Source of the DNA: Glaciecola punicea ACAM 611
GTDB taxonomy: Bacteria > Pseudomonadota > Gammaproteobacteria > Enterobacterales > Alteromonadaceae
DNA: 64,000 bases
Direction: 5' to 3'
Assembly (NCBI RefSeq): GCF_000252165.1
Contig: NZ_BAET01000033.1
Span: 1-64,000, forward strand
How positions within the stretch are numbered: the first letter of the stretch is position 1; every line of letters begins with the position of its first letter. The notes beneath the pieces are model-generated. The model had not been told where the DNA came from, did not search any database, and was given only the letters and a program-made list of their open reading frames with translations. Shown one piece after another: positions 38,779-49,599 of this stretch. The position numbers were made by a program, and so were the translations under genes.

Positions 38779-39927
38779 CTAGGTTTGCGAGAAAGCTTGT
38801 AAACGTTTTGCTTCTCCTGCTAACAGGGGAAACGATTCCTCGGGTAAATGCTCAAGTAGAGCAATTAGTTTGTCGCCAAGCTGAGCATAATTATCGGCCA
38901 CTACGTTTATATGCCCCATTTTACGTTTTTCACGCAGGGTTTTGCCGTACCAGTGCAAATGGCAGCCGTCAAGCGCGATTAGGTCTCGGCTAAAACTGGT
39001 GCAGCCAATGACATTCACCATGGCGTTAACGTAAGGGGTTTTGGTGCTGCCCAAACCAAAGCCTAATACCGCTCGTATGTGCTGTTCAAACTGACAAGTG
39101 CCAACACCGTCTTGAGTCCAATGCCCTGAATTATGCACGCGTGGGGCAATTTCATTTACTAATAATTCGTCGCCAACTTGGAAAAGCTCTATGGCTAACA
39201 CACCTACATATTCAAGCGCATTTGCTATGCGCTTAAAGATATCGTTCGCTTGAAAGATAATTGTTTTTGTTAGCTTAGTGGCTGGCGCAATCGATACGTG
39301 TAGTTGTCCTTCATAGTGTAAATTCTCAGCAATTTGGAAGCAGCAAATATTGCCCTTAGCATCGCGCGCGCCGACCACTGAAATTTCCCGATCAAATAAG
39401 GACATTTTCTCCGCAATTAGCGGTACTTTGCGTAAATCGAGTTTATCAAAGGTATCGTGCAAACTTCCTAGGTCTGATGCGCTGCGCATACGCCATTGAC
39501 CATAGCCATCGTAGCCGTCTCGGCTGGATTTGAAAATTATTTTGTCACCCAAAATGTCTGTAATGCCCTCAAGCTGGTCAACATTATCGATAATCAAATG
39601 TTGGCAGTTAGCGATGCCATTTTGTGCCAGTAAATACTTTTCTCTTACTCTGTCTGCTCCAGCCATAATGGATAGCATATTTGGCATGAGCTTTCCACTG
39701 GCTTCGACAAGCTCTAGCAATGGCTCAGGAATATGCTCAAATTCAACGGTAATTGCTTTTGCTTCTTCAATGGCGAATGCTAAATCAAACTCATGCACTT
39801 GCCTACTAACCGGATTCAGCACTGAATTGTCTGTAACGTCAACCGCAAAAACCTCTACGCCAAGGGGTGCAGCGGCTAAATACAGCATTTTCGCTAGTTG
39901 CCCAGCGCCTAACACGAGTACCTTCAT
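38779..39927 (-). CDS. purK: N5-carboxyaminoimidazole ribonucleotide synthase
   Basis: The 382-residue ATP-grasp enzyme carboxylates AIR with bicarbonate and ATP. Motifs are [19 protein letters not shown] at the N-terminus, [12 protein letters not shown], and [13 protein letters not shown] (metal site). Its ATG overlaps the purE stop as ATGA (39924-39927), so the pair is translationally coupled, as in most purEK operons. Confidence 0.96.
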   Translation of the reverse strand: MKVLVLGAGQLAKMLYLAAAPLGVEVFAVDVTDNSVLNPVSRQVHEFDLAFAIEEAKAITVEFEHIPEPLLELVEASGKLMPNMLSIMAGADRVREKYLLAQNGIANCQHLIIDNVDQLEGITDILGDKIIFKSSRDGYDGYGQWRMRSASDLGSLHDTFDKLDLRKVPLIAEKMSLFDREISVVGARDAKGNICCFQIAENLHYEGQLHVSIAPATKLTKTIIFQANDIFKRIANALEYVGVLAIELFQVGDELLVNEIAPRVHNSGHWTQDGVGTCQFEQHIRAVLGFGLGSTKTPYVNAMVNVIGCTSFSRDLIALDGCHLHWYGKTLREKRKMGHINVVADNYAQLGDKLIALLEHLPEESFPLLAGEAKRLQAFSQT

Positions 39928-40412
39928 TCAAGCACCAAAGTTTGATTTGAAAGTATAGTTTGCGTTTGCTTAGCTCTAAAGGCAATTATGTTGTCGCGCA
40001 CAGTCTCGTTTTGCAGCGCAATAATTTGCGCGGCTAGTAAACCAGCGTTTGCAGCGCCTGCCTCACCAATTGCTAAGGTGCCTACAGCAACACCTTTTGG
40101 CATTTGAACAATAGATAGCAGTGAGTCAAGTCCGTTTAATTGACTAGAACGCACCGGGCATCCTAATACGGGTAGGTGAGTGTGCGCAGCAATCATGCCG
40201 GGTAAATGCGCTGCACCACCGGCACCTGCAATAACCACCTGATAACCTTTGCTGGCAGCACCTTCGCTAAATTCAACCAGCAAGTTAGGCGTTCTATGAG
40301 CAGATACGACCTGCGCCGTAAATTCAACGCCAAGCGCTTTAAGCATAGAAGCTGCTTTTTGCATCGTTGGCCAGTCTGACTGTGAACCCATTACAATTGC
40401 GACTTGCGCCAT
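39924..40412 (-). CDS. purE: N5-CAIR mutase
   Basis: The 162-residue class I PurE moves the carboxyl group of N5-CAIR to carbon 4, giving CAIR. The signature is [13 protein letters not shown] (8-20) with AHRTP and [10 protein letters not shown]. It is the first gene of purEK. The upstream rho gene is separated by two intrinsic terminators. Confidence 0.96.
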   Translation of the reverse strand: MAQVAIVMGSQSDWPTMQKAASMLKALGVEFTAQVVSAHRTPNLLVEFSEGAASKGYQVVIAGAGGAAHLPGMIAAHTHLPVLGCPVRSSQLNGLDSLLSIVQMPKGVAVGTLAIGEAGAANAGLLAAQIIALQNETVRDNIIAFRAKQTQTILSNQTLVLE

Positions 40413-40505
40413 TTAATACTCGCTCTTAAAAAGTGGCCTATCACAGCAGGCAGGCTAGCCATTAAACTGCAGCAGGCATTAATACAATTAACTATTATAC
40501 TCACA

Positions 40506-40546
40506 AGCACAAAAAAGAGCGACCCTCGCCGCTCTTTTTTTGTGCT
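40506..40546. terminator. Intrinsic terminator 2 after rho
   Basis: AGCACAAAAAAGAGCG pairs with CGCTCTTTTTTTGTGCT (one extra T), giving a long stem with an 8-base loop and U runs in either direction. It lies between rho and purE and backs up a second terminator 20 bases away. Confidence 0.85.
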
Positions 40547-40565
40547 CATATGTTTAGCGCCTTTA

Positions 40566-40596
40566 CAAAAAAAAGAGCGCTATGGCTCTTTTTTTA
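40566..40596. terminator. Intrinsic terminator 1 after rho
   Basis: AAAAAGAGC and GCTCTTTTTTT flank a 6-base loop about 22 bases after the rho stop. It is symmetrical, so it works on both strands. The gene for Rho is thus ended by two tandem Rho-independent terminators. Confidence 0.85.
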
Positions 40597-40617
40597 TAAC
40601 TATATTGTAAAAACCCT

Positions 40618-41877
40618 TTAGCCGCGTTTCATGCTCGCAAAAAACTCTTCGTTAGTTTTCGTCATAGAAAGACGGCTTATCATGAACTCCATACAGTCTA
40701 CTTCTGACATTTCATGCACTATCTTACGCAGAATCCACATTTTTTGCAGCTCGTCAGGGGTGGTGAGTAGCTCTTCTCTTCGGGTGCCCGATCGGTTAAT
40801 ATCAATAGCCGGGAATACGCGTTTTTCTGCTATTTTTCGATTAAGATGGATCTCCATGTTACCAGTGCCTTTAAACTCTTCATAAATAACTTCATCCATT
40901 TTTGAGCCAGTATCGATAAGGGCAGTTGCAATAATGGTTAAACTGCCGCCCTCTTCTACATTTCTAGCCGCGCCGAAGAATCTTTTTGGCTTGTGCAGCG
41001 CGTTTGCGTCTACACCACCCGTTAAGACTTTACCAGACGATGGAATAACCGTGTTATAAGCACGTGCTAAACGGGTTATTGAGTCTAATAAAATAACCAC
41101 GTCTTTTTTGTGTTCCACTAAACGCTTGGCTTTTTCGATGACCATTTCTGCCACCTGGACGTGGCGACTAGCGGGTTCGTCGAAGGTTGAAGCAATAACT
41201 TCGCCGTTAACTAAACGCTGCATTTCGGTCACTTCTTCTGGGCGCTCATCGATTAACAATACCATCAATAGACAGTCAGGATGGTTAGCCGCAATTGACT
41301 GCGCAATGTTTTGCAGCAATAAGGTTTTACCTGCTTTTGGCGGCGCCACAATAAGTCCGCGCTGACCGCGGCCTATGGGTGAAGCTAAGTCTAGTACTCT
41401 GGCCGTAATATCTTCGGTGCTGCCATTGCCTCTTTCCATACGCAAGCGATCATTTGCGTGCAGTGGCGTAAGATTTTCAAATAAAATTTTGTTACGTGAA
41501 TTCTCAGGTTTATCAAAATTAACTTCTCTAATTTTTAACAGCGCAAAGTAGCGCTCGGTGTCTTTTGGCGGCCTAATTTTACCTGAAATTGTATCACCGG
41601 TGCGCAAATTAAAGCGTCGAATTTGGCTTGGTGATACGTAAATGTCGTCGGGGCCAGCAAGATAGGATGAATCGGCTGAGCGTAAAAACCCGAATCCGTC
41701 CTGTAGTATTTCAAGTGCACCGTCACCGAAAATGTCTTCACCGCCCTTGGCATGAGCCTTTAAAATGGAGAAGATAATATCTTGCTTACGCGCACGCGCT
41801 AGATTTTCTAAACCCATGGTTTCAGATAGAGCGACGAGTTCGTTAATAGGTTTGCTTTTTAAATCAGTTAAATTCAT
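40618..41877 (-). CDS. rho: Transcription termination factor Rho
   Basis: The hexameric RNA-dependent ATPase is 419 residues from the ATG at 41877 ([15 protein letters not shown]), exactly the E. coli length. The RNA-binding cold-shock domain (about 48-118) contains [25 protein letters not shown]. The Walker A motif is APPKAGKT (about 178-185), Walker [17 protein letters not shown], and the Q-loop region [14 protein letters not shown]. No Shine-Dalgarno is seen before the ATG; the leader ends in a run of six C. The frame stays open 43 codons upstream, but no binding site precedes those starts. Confidence 0.96.
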   Translation of the reverse strand: MNLTDLKSKPINELVALSETMGLENLARARKQDIIFSILKAHAKGGEDIFGDGALEILQDGFGFLRSADSSYLAGPDDIYVSPSQIRRFNLRTGDTISGKIRPPKDTERYFALLKIREVNFDKPENSRNKILFENLTPLHANDRLRMERGNGSTEDITARVLDLASPIGRGQRGLIVAPPKAGKTLLLQNIAQSIAANHPDCLLMVLLIDERPEEVTEMQRLVNGEVIASTFDEPASRHVQVAEMVIEKAKRLVEHKKDVVILLDSITRLARAYNTVIPSSGKVLTGGVDANALHKPKRFFGAARNVEEGGSLTIIATALIDTGSKMDEVIYEEFKGTGNMEIHLNRKIAEKRVFPAIDINRSGTRREELLTTPDELQKMWILRKIVHEMSEVDCMEFMISRLSMTKTNEEFFASMKRG

Positions 41878-42270
41878 ATTTGGGGGGTCTGTTTTGTTGT
41901 TACGCGTTGTTAAATTTACGAAACTGGCAGCTCTGTTGCCGCTTATTAGCGTTATGCAAACATGAATGTTTGCTAACAAAAGATGCGCCATGACGGCCAA
42001 TTTCATTGTGTTTAATTAATTGATACTTGTCCAACAGCTGCCTTAGACAATTGATCGCTTAATGGAAATTACGAGGTACATATTTTCGACCACATAAGTG
42101 TGAATAATGTGTTTCAAATCGAGAATAAAACCGGAGCTTACAAGGTGGATAGTCCACATAATATAATATGTAAACAAACCTTACTGCTGGTGAGTTAGTT
42201 AAAAGTATCACTTAATGCTAAATTCGTCCAGTTTTTTGTAAGCATTAGCGATAATCGATAAATATAAGGT
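41878..42270 (-). promoter_or_regulatory. Long structured rho leader
   Basis: About 390 bases between trxA and rho hold no recognisable gene. On the rho-sense strand there are successive hairpins: GCAAACAT-TC-ATGTTTGC (41955-41972), then CGCT-AATA-AGCG and GGCA-ACAGAGC-TGCC, and further upstream GTGGA-TAG-TCCAC on the plus strand (42145-42157). A C6 tract sits 4 bases before the ATG. In E. coli the rho leader carries autogenous Rho-dependent attenuation. A similar control is inferred here but not shown. Confidence 0.5.
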
Positions 42271-42273
42271 CAA

Positions 42274-42302
42274 AATAAAGCAACCGAGCCGGTTGCTTTA
42301 TT
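42274..42302 (-). terminator. trxA intrinsic terminator
   Basis: AATAAAGCAACCG and CGGTTGCTTTATT form a perfect 13-bp stem with a 3-base loop, followed on the minus strand by TTTTG, 9 bases after the trxA stop. Confidence 0.9.
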
Positions 42303-42310
42303 AGTCCAGT

Positions 42311-42637
42311 TTATATGTGCGCGTCTAAAAACTCTTTTAATTGCGCCTTAGAAACCGCGCCAACCTTGGTCGCAGCAAGCGCTCCATCCTTAAATAAAAG
42401 CAGGGCCGGAATACTGCGTATGCTGTATTTAGGCGGAGTTTCGTTATTTTCTTCGACATTTAGCTTGCCAACTGTTAACTTCCCCTCGTATTCGACCGAT
42501 ATTTCTTCTAGAATAGGGGCGATCATCTTACAGGGGCCGCACCACTGCGCCCAGAAATCAACTAACACAGGACCTGATGCTTTCAATACATCGGCTTCGA
42601 ATTTTTCGTCTGTTAATACGAGAATTTTGTCGCTCAT
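42311..42637 (-). CDS. trxA: Thioredoxin 1
   Basis: The 108-residue dithiol reductant starts at the ATG at 42637 ([13 protein letters not shown]), 6 bases after GGAG. A longer frame to 42670 is rejected. The active site W32-C33-G-P-C36 is intact, and the cis-proline loop is RSIPALLLF. It lies between rho and the divergent rhlB, the conserved gammaproteobacterial order. Confidence 0.96.
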   Translation of the reverse strand: MSDKILVLTDEKFEADVLKASGPVLVDFWAQWCGPCKMIAPILEEISVEYEGKLTVGKLNVEENNETPPKYSIRSIPALLLFKDGALAATKVGAVSKAQLKEFLDAHI

Positions 42638-42738
42638 TCTTTTCTCCAAATTAGGGATTATTGCTGACACCTTTGTTCAGTGCCTAATAGTGTTATATAG
42701 AAGTCATTTTTATTGCAAGCATCGAGAAGCTATAAGCT

Positions 42739-44031
42739 ATGCCACAAACACATTTAACTGATACGCTATTTTCTTCTCTTTCGATTCACCCGCAAGTTCA
42801 AGCGGGCTTAGACGAGGCTGGCTTTACCCAGTGTACGCCCATACAATCGATGAGTTTACCTCAATTACTCGCTGGAAGCGATATTGCAGGCCAAGCCCAA
42901 ACCGGTACGGGTAAAACCATCGCCTTTTTGGTCGCCACCTTTCACTACCTACTTACTCATCCAAAAAGTGACCAAGGTAACAGTCCGCGCGCTATTATTA
43001 TGGCACCCACTCGCGAATTGGCTGTACAAATATTTAACGACGCCCAGCTGCTCAGTAAACACACTGGATTATCTGTTGCCGCTATTTATGGAGGCGAAGG
43101 TTATGAAAGTCAACGCCAACAGCTTGAAAAAGGGGTAGATATTTTAATTGGCACCTGTGGTCGCATTATCGACTACTACAAGCAAGACGTCTTTAACTTG
43201 GATAATATTCAAGTCGCTGTACTTGATGAAGCCGATAGGATGTTCGATTTAGGCTTCATAAAAGATATTCGCTACATGTTTAACCGCATGCCTAACCCTA
43301 CTAAGCGTTTAAGCATGCTGTTTTCAGCCACCTTGAGCTTTAGAGTGCAAGAACTTGCTTATGAACACATGAATAACCCTATCCACGTTCAGGTAGCACC
43401 TGAAACAAAAACTGGGATCGGCATAAGCGAGGAACTCTTTTATCCAAGCAACGAAGACAAAGCGCTATTGTTACTCACACTCATTGAAGAAGAGTGGCCT
43501 GACAAAGCCATCGTCTTTGCTAACACCAAACATGACTGTGAAAAAGTATCCGCTTGGCTGCAAGCAGACGGACACAGAGTCGGTTTGCTAAGTGGCGATG
43601 TTCAACAGAAAAAGCGCCTTACCATTTTAGAAGATTTTACCAGCGGTGCCTTAGACATATTAGTGGCTACCGATGTTGCAGCGCGTGGATTACACATTGA
43701 AAAAGTGACGCACGTATTCAACTACGATTTACCCGACGAAGCTGAAGATTACGTGCATAGAATTGGCCGTACAGGCCGTGCAGGTGAAACCGGTAAAGCA
43801 ATTAGTTTTGCATGTGAGCGTCACGCACAAAACCTGCCCGCTATTGAAACTTACATAGGCCACGATGTGCAGGTAACCGACTATAACCCAATCAATTTAT
43901 TAGACGATGTACCTAGACCAACCTTCACAAAACGAGCACCTGCGAGGGGTCGAACGAATACTCGCGGGGGCCCGCGTAAAGATAGTCGGCAAAGTAAAGG
44001 GCCGTCTCGGGGTCCAAAAAGAAATTCATAA
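42739..44031 (+). CDS. rhlB: DEAD-box RNA helicase RhlB
   Basis: The 430-residue ATP-dependent RNA helicase carries a Q motif (GFTQCTPIQ), motif I AQTGTGKT (about 53-60), PTRELA, DEAD (VLDEADRMF), SAT, and motif [12 protein letters not shown]. In E. coli RhlB unwinds RNA for the degradosome by binding RNase E. The C-terminal tail (about 390-430) is Arg/Gly/Pro rich. It is divergent from trxA and followed 18 bases later by gppA, which identifies it as RhlB rather than another DEAD-box protein. Confidence 0.94.
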   Translation: MPQTHLTDTLFSSLSIHPQVQAGLDEAGFTQCTPIQSMSLPQLLAGSDIAGQAQTGTGKTIAFLVATFHYLLTHPKSDQGNSPRAIIMAPTRELAVQIFNDAQLLSKHTGLSVAAIYGGEGYESQRQQLEKGVDILIGTCGRIIDYYKQDVFNLDNIQVAVLDEADRMFDLGFIKDIRYMFNRMPNPTKRLSMLFSATLSFRVQELAYEHMNNPIHVQVAPETKTGIGISEELFYPSNEDKALLLLTLIEEEWPDKAIVFANTKHDCEKVSAWLQADGHRVGLLSGDVQQKKRLTILEDFTSGALDILVATDVAARGLHIEKVTHVFNYDLPDEAEDYVHRIGRTGRAGETGKAISFACERHAQNLPAIETYIGHDVQVTDYNPINLLDDVPRPTFTKRAPARGRTNTRGGPRKDSRQSKGPSRGPKRNS

Positions 44032-44049
44032 TATGAAGTAGAGACATTT

Positions 44050-45618
44050 ATGTTTGTAGAGTTAGCAAAAATGGTAGATCAAGGCTCATATAACCAACAA
44101 GATGAGTACTACGCCGCCATCGATTTAGGGTCAAACAGTTTCCACATGGTTATTGTGAGGGTCTTAGCTGGTAGCGTACAAACGGTTGGTAAAAACAAAC
44201 ATAAAGTACGCTTAGCCACAGGCCTTGATAAAAACAATCATTTACATGAAGATGCTATTGAACGCGGGCTTTCATGTTTAACTAATTTTGCTGAAAAACT
44301 CCAAGACATCCCCCCAGAAAACATTAAAATTGTGGCTACCGCGACCTTACGCTTAGCCACTAACGCCCGCGACTTTATCAAGCGCGCCGAAACCATTTTA
44401 AAACATAAAGTACTGGTAATAAGCGGCGAGGAAGAAGCGCGCCAAATTTTCTTAGGTGTGGCCTATACGTCTGCCAACCAAGGCAACAGCTTAGTAATTG
44501 ATATTGGCGGTGCCAGTACTGAAGTAATTTTAGGCCGCGACATAGAGCCGGTATTTTTGACTAGTCTAAACATGGGCTGTGTCACTTTCATGGAGCAGTT
44601 TTTTGCTAGCGGTGAGCTCACAAGTATGAATTTTGAAAATGCTTACCAAGCAGCACTCACAATACTGAATGAACATAAAGACACTTTTTTATGCTTCGAC
44701 TGGCAGCAGTGCTTAGGCGCGTCGGGTACACCCCAAGCGGTCACGCAAATTTTGGTCAAACAAGGCATTAACGATGCCATAAGACTGCAGCATTTATATA
44801 ATCTACGCGAAATATGCATTAGCCAACAGCATGTTGATAATCTGAACATAGACGGCTTACCGCTGGCTAGGCAAGCCATTTTCCCTAGTGGGCTAGCTAT
44901 ATTAATAGCGCTATTTGAGACCTTCAGTATTGATAACATGCAAATTGCTGGGGGTGCGCTGCGCGAAGGCATTATATATGGAATGCTCGACAGTTACCGA
45001 CGTGCAGACAGGCGAACTCAAGGTCTAAATCATTTGATATCACGCTTCCACATAGATCCTGCACATAGCCAAAGAGCACGTGACACAGCCGTTACACTTT
45101 GCCATCAAATGTGCGATCAAACGCGTTTTTGTGATTACGACACTCATGGTATCGTTGGCGCTGCGGCTGCCCTGCATGAGTTAGGCCTACATATAGGCTA
45201 TAAATCATACCATGAGCACGGCGCATATATCCTTAATAATGTTGAAATCACTGGTTTTACAACGCTACAGCGTATGATGATACGGGATTTAGTCAGCATG
45301 CATCGCCAACCAGTAGACATGCTGTCTATAGCGAATTATAGCGACGACTTGCGCGGAATGCTCGAGCGCAGCCTTCGAATATTACGAATTGCCATTATAT
45401 TGGTAGGAAGGCGCAAAAGCTCGGCCATACCTGAGGTAAGTTTGTGTATCGATAATGAAAAATGGTTACTTTTATTGCCTTGCGACATTAAGATTAAACA
45501 CCCTCTCATTCATACCGAACTTCTGCACGAATGCTGGATGCAGCACAAGGCCGGCTGGCGTTTAAACTTGTCTACTCAGGGTGAAAGTATCGCAGCAAAA
45601 GTCCAATGGAATGATTAA
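44050..45618 (+). CDS. gppA: Ppx/GppA exopolyphosphatase family phosphatase
   Basis: The 522-residue protein has an actin-like fold with AAIDLGSNSFHMVIVRV (about 22-38), the catalytic-loop ATATLRLATNARDF, SGEEEARQIFLGV, and the phosphate-2 motif VIDIGGASTEVIL. A C-terminal HD-like helical region follows (about 330-522). The family hydrolyses pppGpp to ppGpp and polyphosphate. Position after rhlB matches E. coli gppA. Ppx activity cannot be excluded from sequence alone. Confidence 0.9.
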   Translation: MFVELAKMVDQGSYNQQDEYYAAIDLGSNSFHMVIVRVLAGSVQTVGKNKHKVRLATGLDKNNHLHEDAIERGLSCLTNFAEKLQDIPPENIKIVATATLRLATNARDFIKRAETILKHKVLVISGEEEARQIFLGVAYTSANQGNSLVIDIGGASTEVILGRDIEPVFLTSLNMGCVTFMEQFFASGELTSMNFENAYQAALTILNEHKDTFLCFDWQQCLGASGTPQAVTQILVKQGINDAIRLQHLYNLREICISQQHVDNLNIDGLPLARQAIFPSGLAILIALFETFSIDNMQIAGGALREGIIYGMLDSYRRADRRTQGLNHLISRFHIDPAHSQRARDTAVTLCHQMCDQTRFCDYDTHGIVGAAAALHELGLHIGYKSYHEHGAYILNNVEITGFTTLQRMMIRDLVSMHRQPVDMLSIANYSDDLRGMLERSLRILRIAIILVGRRKSSAIPEVSLCIDNEKWLLLLPCDIKIKHPLIHTELLHECWMQHKAGWRLNLSTQGESIAAKVQWND

Positions 45619-45633
45619 ACAAAAGGCTTAAAG

Positions 45634-45654
45634 GCCTCCTTACCTCAAGAAGGC
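45634..45654. terminator. Weak hairpin between gppA and ubiB
   Basis: GCCTCCTT and AAGAAGGC pair with one mismatch over a 5-base loop between the convergent genes. The T run is poor, so terminator function is uncertain. Confidence 0.4.
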
Positions 45655-45669
45655 TGACACGCAGGTGTT

Positions 45670-47298
45670 TTACTCTAATCGTTTAAATGAGAAATACCAT
45701 GCAAACAGTGCCACCAACGCACTACCACAGCTTAATAACCAATGCTGCTCAAACACGTATAATACCGCCGCTGCAATAGAAAAAGTAACGGCCACTTTGC
45801 CTAACATTCGTGCCTTTTGAATATTCACATGAAGCGCCAAACTAGCCAAGTGCTGCTTTTCAGCCTGTATGGGCATCTGTTTAATCTGCCGTAGAGTGTC
45901 ATATAGCAAATCAGGCATTTCTGGCAGCTTTTCAGACCAAAAAGGTAGGTTTTCTTTGAGTTGATTATATAAGGCCTGTGGGCCAATTTGATCTTTCATC
46001 CATTTTTCTAGAAAAGGTTTCGCCGTTTTCCATAAATCCAACTGTGGATATAGCGTGCGGCCTAATCCTTCAACATATAGCAGTGTTTTTTGCAGTAAAA
46101 CTAACTGTGGTTGTACGGTCATATTAAAACGCTGAGCGGTCGTAAAAAGTTGTAATAACACGTTACCAAACGAAATTTCGGCCAGCGGTTTTTGAAAGAT
46201 AGGTTCACATACGGTTCGAATCGCCATTTCAAAATCATCAATATCGGTGTCGGCAGGCACCCAGCCTGAATCAATATGAAGCTCTGCTACTTTGCGATAA
46301 TTACGGTTAAAAAATGCAATAAAGTTCTCAGCCAAATAGCGCTTATCTTGTTTATTTAAGGTCCCTACTATGCCGTAATCAATGCCTATATATTTCGGGT
46401 TTTCAGGATGCTCAAACGACACAAAAATATTACCTGGGTGCATGTCAGCATGGAAAAAACTGTCGCGAAACACCTGAGTAAAAAAGACCTCCACGCCACG
46501 CTCTGCCAATACTTTTAGATTTGTATTTTGTGCACGTAGGGTGTCTATTTCGGATACTGGAATGCCATAAATACGCTCCATCACAATCACATTAATGCGG
46601 CAGTGTTCGCTGTATACGTAAGGCACATAGAGGCTGTCAGAATTTTTAAAGCTGCGCCTCACCTGTATGGCGTTAGCAGCTTCACGCAGCAGATCAAGCT
46701 CATCTAAAATAGTACGCTTATATTCTTTTACCACTTCTACAGGGCGCAGTCGTTTACCATTTGGTAGCCAGTCTTGCACAAGTTGCGCAATAGAGATTAA
46801 CAAATCTACATCGGCTTCAATAGTTTGCTTAATATTTGGCCTTAACACCTTAACAACAACGTCTTTGTTATCTCCCTTTAATTTAGCGCTGTGCACCTGC
46901 GCAACCGACGCCGAAGCCAATGGGACATGTTCAAACTCACTAAAAAGCTCGTTAAGATCCTTCAGATCTAATGCTTTTCTAATTATTTCCTTGGCCTCGT
47001 TAGAGTCAAATGGGGGCACCTTATCTTGTAAACGAGTGAGCTCAGTTACCATCTCGTCGGGTAATAAATCGCGGCGTGTTGACAACATTTGTCCAAACTT
47101 GACGAATACCGGACCCAATTCTTGTAAGGCTAGCCGTAGACGCTTGCCTTGGGACTCGCCTTTGTGTCGATTTGGCCACCAAAAAAGCCCTTTACGCGCA
47201 ATTTTGAAATACCATGGGCGAAAACGCTTAGGAACCAGATCGTCTAAACCATGGGTGAGCAACACACCGCCAATTTGCAGGAAACGGCCGTATCTCAT
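45670..47298 (-). CDS. ubiB: Ubiquinone biosynthesis kinase-like protein UbiB
   Basis: The 542-residue member of the ABC1/ADCK/UbiB atypical kinase family has the diagnostic KxGQ segment ([17 protein letters not shown], about 69-85), an Ala-rich nucleotide loop ([15 protein letters not shown]), and catalytic [10 protein letters not shown]. Two hydrophobic helices near the C-terminus (about 495-538) anchor it in the inner membrane. It supports the hydroxylation stages of ubiquinone synthesis, with ATPase activity in homologues. Its ATG overlaps the ubiJ end by 4 bases. Confidence 0.95.
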   Translation of the reverse strand: MRYGRFLQIGGVLLTHGLDDLVPKRFRPWYFKIARKGLFWWPNRHKGESQGKRLRLALQELGPVFVKFGQMLSTRRDLLPDEMVTELTRLQDKVPPFDSNEAKEIIRKALDLKDLNELFSEFEHVPLASASVAQVHSAKLKGDNKDVVVKVLRPNIKQTIEADVDLLISIAQLVQDWLPNGKRLRPVEVVKEYKRTILDELDLLREAANAIQVRRSFKNSDSLYVPYVYSEHCRINVIVMERIYGIPVSEIDTLRAQNTNLKVLAERGVEVFFTQVFRDSFFHADMHPGNIFVSFEHPENPKYIGIDYGIVGTLNKQDKRYLAENFIAFFNRNYRKVAELHIDSGWVPADTDIDDFEMAIRTVCEPIFQKPLAEISFGNVLLQLFTTAQRFNMTVQPQLVLLQKTLLYVEGLGRTLYPQLDLWKTAKPFLEKWMKDQIGPQALYNQLKENLPFWSEKLPEMPDLLYDTLRQIKQMPIQAEKQHLASLALHVNIQKARMLGKVAVTFSIAAAVLYVFEQHWLLSCGSALVALFAWYFSFKRLE

Positions 47299-47984
47299 GT
47301 TGACTTACCTTGCTTAACATTCATTTTTATTTTCAATTTCACTTCCATTAATGCAAGCCTTGCTTCAAAGCGATCAAAGTCTGCGCGAAGAGCATTCACT
47401 TCATCGTTGAAGTTCATTACTATTATGGGCCTTACCCCAATGGGCTTTTCATCGAGTGCTGCATCGGCCAAGGTGACAGAAAGTATAGAAAGCTGCTGCC
47501 CAATAGACGCTACCAATTTTTTACCCGATGAATTAAACTGATAAGCAGCAGCATCGCCGACATAAGCTGACATCACTTCCTCGACATCTATATCAAGTTT
47601 ATCAAATAGGCGACTGACGCCCTGCAAGATCCCAAGATCGCCAGAAAAATCTAACTTGCCTGATTTGATTAGTTTGGTCATTTGATTATTTTGCTTAAGC
47701 TTGTCGAGGGCAAAAAATGAAATACTCACCCAGCATTCATTATCATATAAGGCACTAGGGCCGTTATCGTCTGGAAGGCTAGTATAAAGACTGTCGGTGT
47801 CGGATGACACACTTATGTAGCGGTCATTGAAGCTAAAAATTAACGCCGACTCTAGCTCTTGTATATAAATAATGCAGGTTTTATCAGCCAAAGGTTTAAG
47901 CAATCCCACGCTATTAGATGACCATTTTAATGCTTTGTTTACCCCAGCTTCTAAGGCGGCGCTTACCATTTGCGGCGCAGCCAT
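47295..47984 (-). CDS. ubiJ: Ubiquinone biosynthesis accessory factor UbiJ
   Basis: The 229-residue protein (formerly YigP) has an SCP2-type lipid-binding domain in its N-terminal half (about 15-115, with [16 protein letters not shown]) and a coiled-coil-like C-terminus ([20 protein letters not shown]). With UbiK it holds the soluble Ubi complex and binds the isoprenoid intermediates. It overlaps the ubiE stop by one base (TGATG) and ubiB by four. Confidence 0.9.
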   Translation of the reverse strand: MAAPQMVSAALEAGVNKALKWSSNSVGLLKPLADKTCIIYIQELESALIFSFNDRYISVSSDTDSLYTSLPDDNGPSALYDNECWVSISFFALDKLKQNNQMTKLIKSGKLDFSGDLGILQGVSRLFDKLDIDVEEVMSAYVGDAAAYQFNSSGKKLVASIGQQLSILSVTLADAALDEKPIGVRPIIVMNFNDEVNALRADFDRFEARLALMEVKLKIKMNVKQGKST

Positions 47985-48763
47985 CAGAACTTATATCCTC
48001 GGTGTAGCGCAACAATACCGCCGGTCAAATTATGATAGCTGGTTTGCTCGAAACCCACGTCTTTCATCATTTGTTCAAGGCTATCTTGGTCAGGATGCAT
48101 GCGAATAGATTCCGCTAAATAGCGATAGCTTTCAGCGTCATTAGCCACTAACTTTCCTATTTTCGGTAATAAATAGAATGAGTAGGCATCGTACACTTTA
48201 CTCAAGGCCTCAGTGCTTGGTTTTGAAAACTCAAGCACGAGCAAGCGCCCACCAGGTTTTAATACTCTGAACATAGAGGCTAAAGCTTTGGATTTATCAG
48301 TAACGTTACGCAAGCCAAATGCAATGGTAATTAAATCGAAATGGTGGTTTGGAAAAGGCAATTTCTCAGCGTTCGCCTGCACATAATGTACATTGCCTAC
48401 AATGCCTTTATTGAGCAGTTTTTCTTTGCCTACGTTTAGCATTGAATGGTTTATGTCTGCAAGTACAACCTCTCCGCTTGGTCCGACCATCTTGCTAAAC
48501 TTAGCCGCTAAATCACCTGTACCACCGGCTAAATCTAGCACTTTTTGGCCGCTGCGCACGCCTGAGCAGTCTATAGTATAGCGCTTCCAAAAACGATGAA
48601 TACCTAATGACATTAAGTCGTTCATTACATCGTATTTAGCCGCTACAGAGTGAAAAACATCAGCCACCATATCGGCTTTTTTAGCCTTGTCTACTTTAGT
48701 AAAGCCAAAATCAGCAGTGGCGCTTTCATTATCAGACGTGTTTTTTTGCTTTTTGTTAGACAT
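47984..48763 (-). CDS. ubiE: Ubiquinone/menaquinone C-methyltransferase UbiE
   Basis: The 259-residue S-adenosylmethionine-dependent class I methyltransferase carries motif [16 protein letters not shown] (about 77-91) and the family signatures [18 protein letters not shown] and [13 protein letters not shown]. It methylates the ring carbon in ubiquinone synthesis. It is first in the ubiE-ubiJ-ubiB operon. Note that ubiD, another gene of this pathway, is a broken remnant 33 kb away. Confidence 0.96.
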   Translation of the reverse strand: MSNKKQKNTSDNESATADFGFTKVDKAKKADMVADVFHSVAAKYDVMNDLMSLGIHRFWKRYTIDCSGVRSGQKVLDLAGGTGDLAAKFSKMVGPSGEVVLADINHSMLNVGKEKLLNKGIVGNVHYVQANAEKLPFPNHHFDLITIAFGLRNVTDKSKALASMFRVLKPGGRLLVLEFSKPSTEALSKVYDAYSFYLLPKIGKLVANDAESYRYLAESIRMHPDQDSLEQMMKDVGFEQTSYHNLTGGIVALHRGYKF

Positions 48764-48901
48764 AAAGGCCTTACATAACTATTAATCTTGGCTACGATAT
48801 TAGCGTAAAGCGGCGGTAACTGATAGTCGATTGCTGTTTTCGCGCATGTATTTATGGATGTTTTATGCTGTAGGTGTAGCGATTTCTTACCTTACTATAC
48901 C

Positions 48902-49597
48902 TTAGTCGCTTGGAGCATGATTATCGCCAACACTCATAGACACAATTTGACTGATTTCTTGCAGTGAGCGTCCCGACTGCTGCTGCCACTCGTTGAACTG
49001 CTGCTGTATTGCAAGCAGGCTACGCTTTGATCGCGATGAACCGGTAATAATATCATGCGCAACAAAATAGCCTTCTATGTCGCGGCTGATTAAAAAGGTA
49101 TCTTTACCTAAGAACCTCAGTGCGTAAGGACCTGTATTGCCGCCAAGACGGGCACCATTTTCCTTTAAAAACGCCCAAAGCCCAATAATATCGGTGCTGT
49201 CCCACTCAGCCACAAAACGCGCAAATGAACCGTGGCTTTGCTGCACGCTTTTGATCATCAGAGCATTGTCGCGGATAGTCCGTACTTTGTTTAAATTACG
49301 GATGATGTCGGGGTTTGTTGCCTTTTTTTCTAGCATTTCGTCAGGCATCAATAGCACTTTCTCAATATTAAAGGCAAAAAAATCCCGTTCAAAATTAGGC
49401 CATTTTTGCCTCACTACGCGCCACACAAAACCCGACTGAAACACTTTTTTGGTGAATTCAGATAAAAACCTGTCATCCCCAATACTAGCCACTTCTTGAT
49501 TTAGTAAGGGCACAGCAACAAGTGATTCAAGCAGGTAATCGCCGCCCTTGCGTTTGGCGGCACGGATATAGATGCGACTAAATTTTTCTACTGACAT
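48902..49597 (-). CDS. DNA-3-methyladenine glycosylase I-like protein
   Basis: The 231-residue protein belongs to the Tag/adenine-glycosylase family of helix-hairpin-helix base-excision enzymes: DDRFLSEFTKKVFQSGFVWRVV (about 41-62), then NPDIIRNLNKVRTIRDNA. The CGW opening and C-terminal His/Cys zinc ligands of E. coli Tag are absent, so this is the zinc-less branch. It starts 2 bases after prlC and is probably cotranscribed with it. Activity on alkylated bases is not proven. Confidence 0.7.
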   Translation of the reverse strand: MSVEKFSRIYIRAAKRKGGDYLLESLVAVPLLNQEVASIGDDRFLSEFTKKVFQSGFVWRVVRQKWPNFERDFFAFNIEKVLLMPDEMLEKKATNPDIIRNLNKVRTIRDNALMIKSVQQSHGSFARFVAEWDSTDIIGLWAFLKENGARLGGNTGPYALRFLGKDTFLISRDIEGYFVAHDIITGSSRSKRSLLAIQQQFNEWQQQSGRSLQEISQIVSMSVGDNHAPSD

Positions 49598-49599
49598 CG

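Noticed and set aside
41878-42006. 43-codon N-terminal extension of Rho
   Set aside because: Rho of standard length (419) begins at 41877; the extension is unconserved and has no ribosome binding site.
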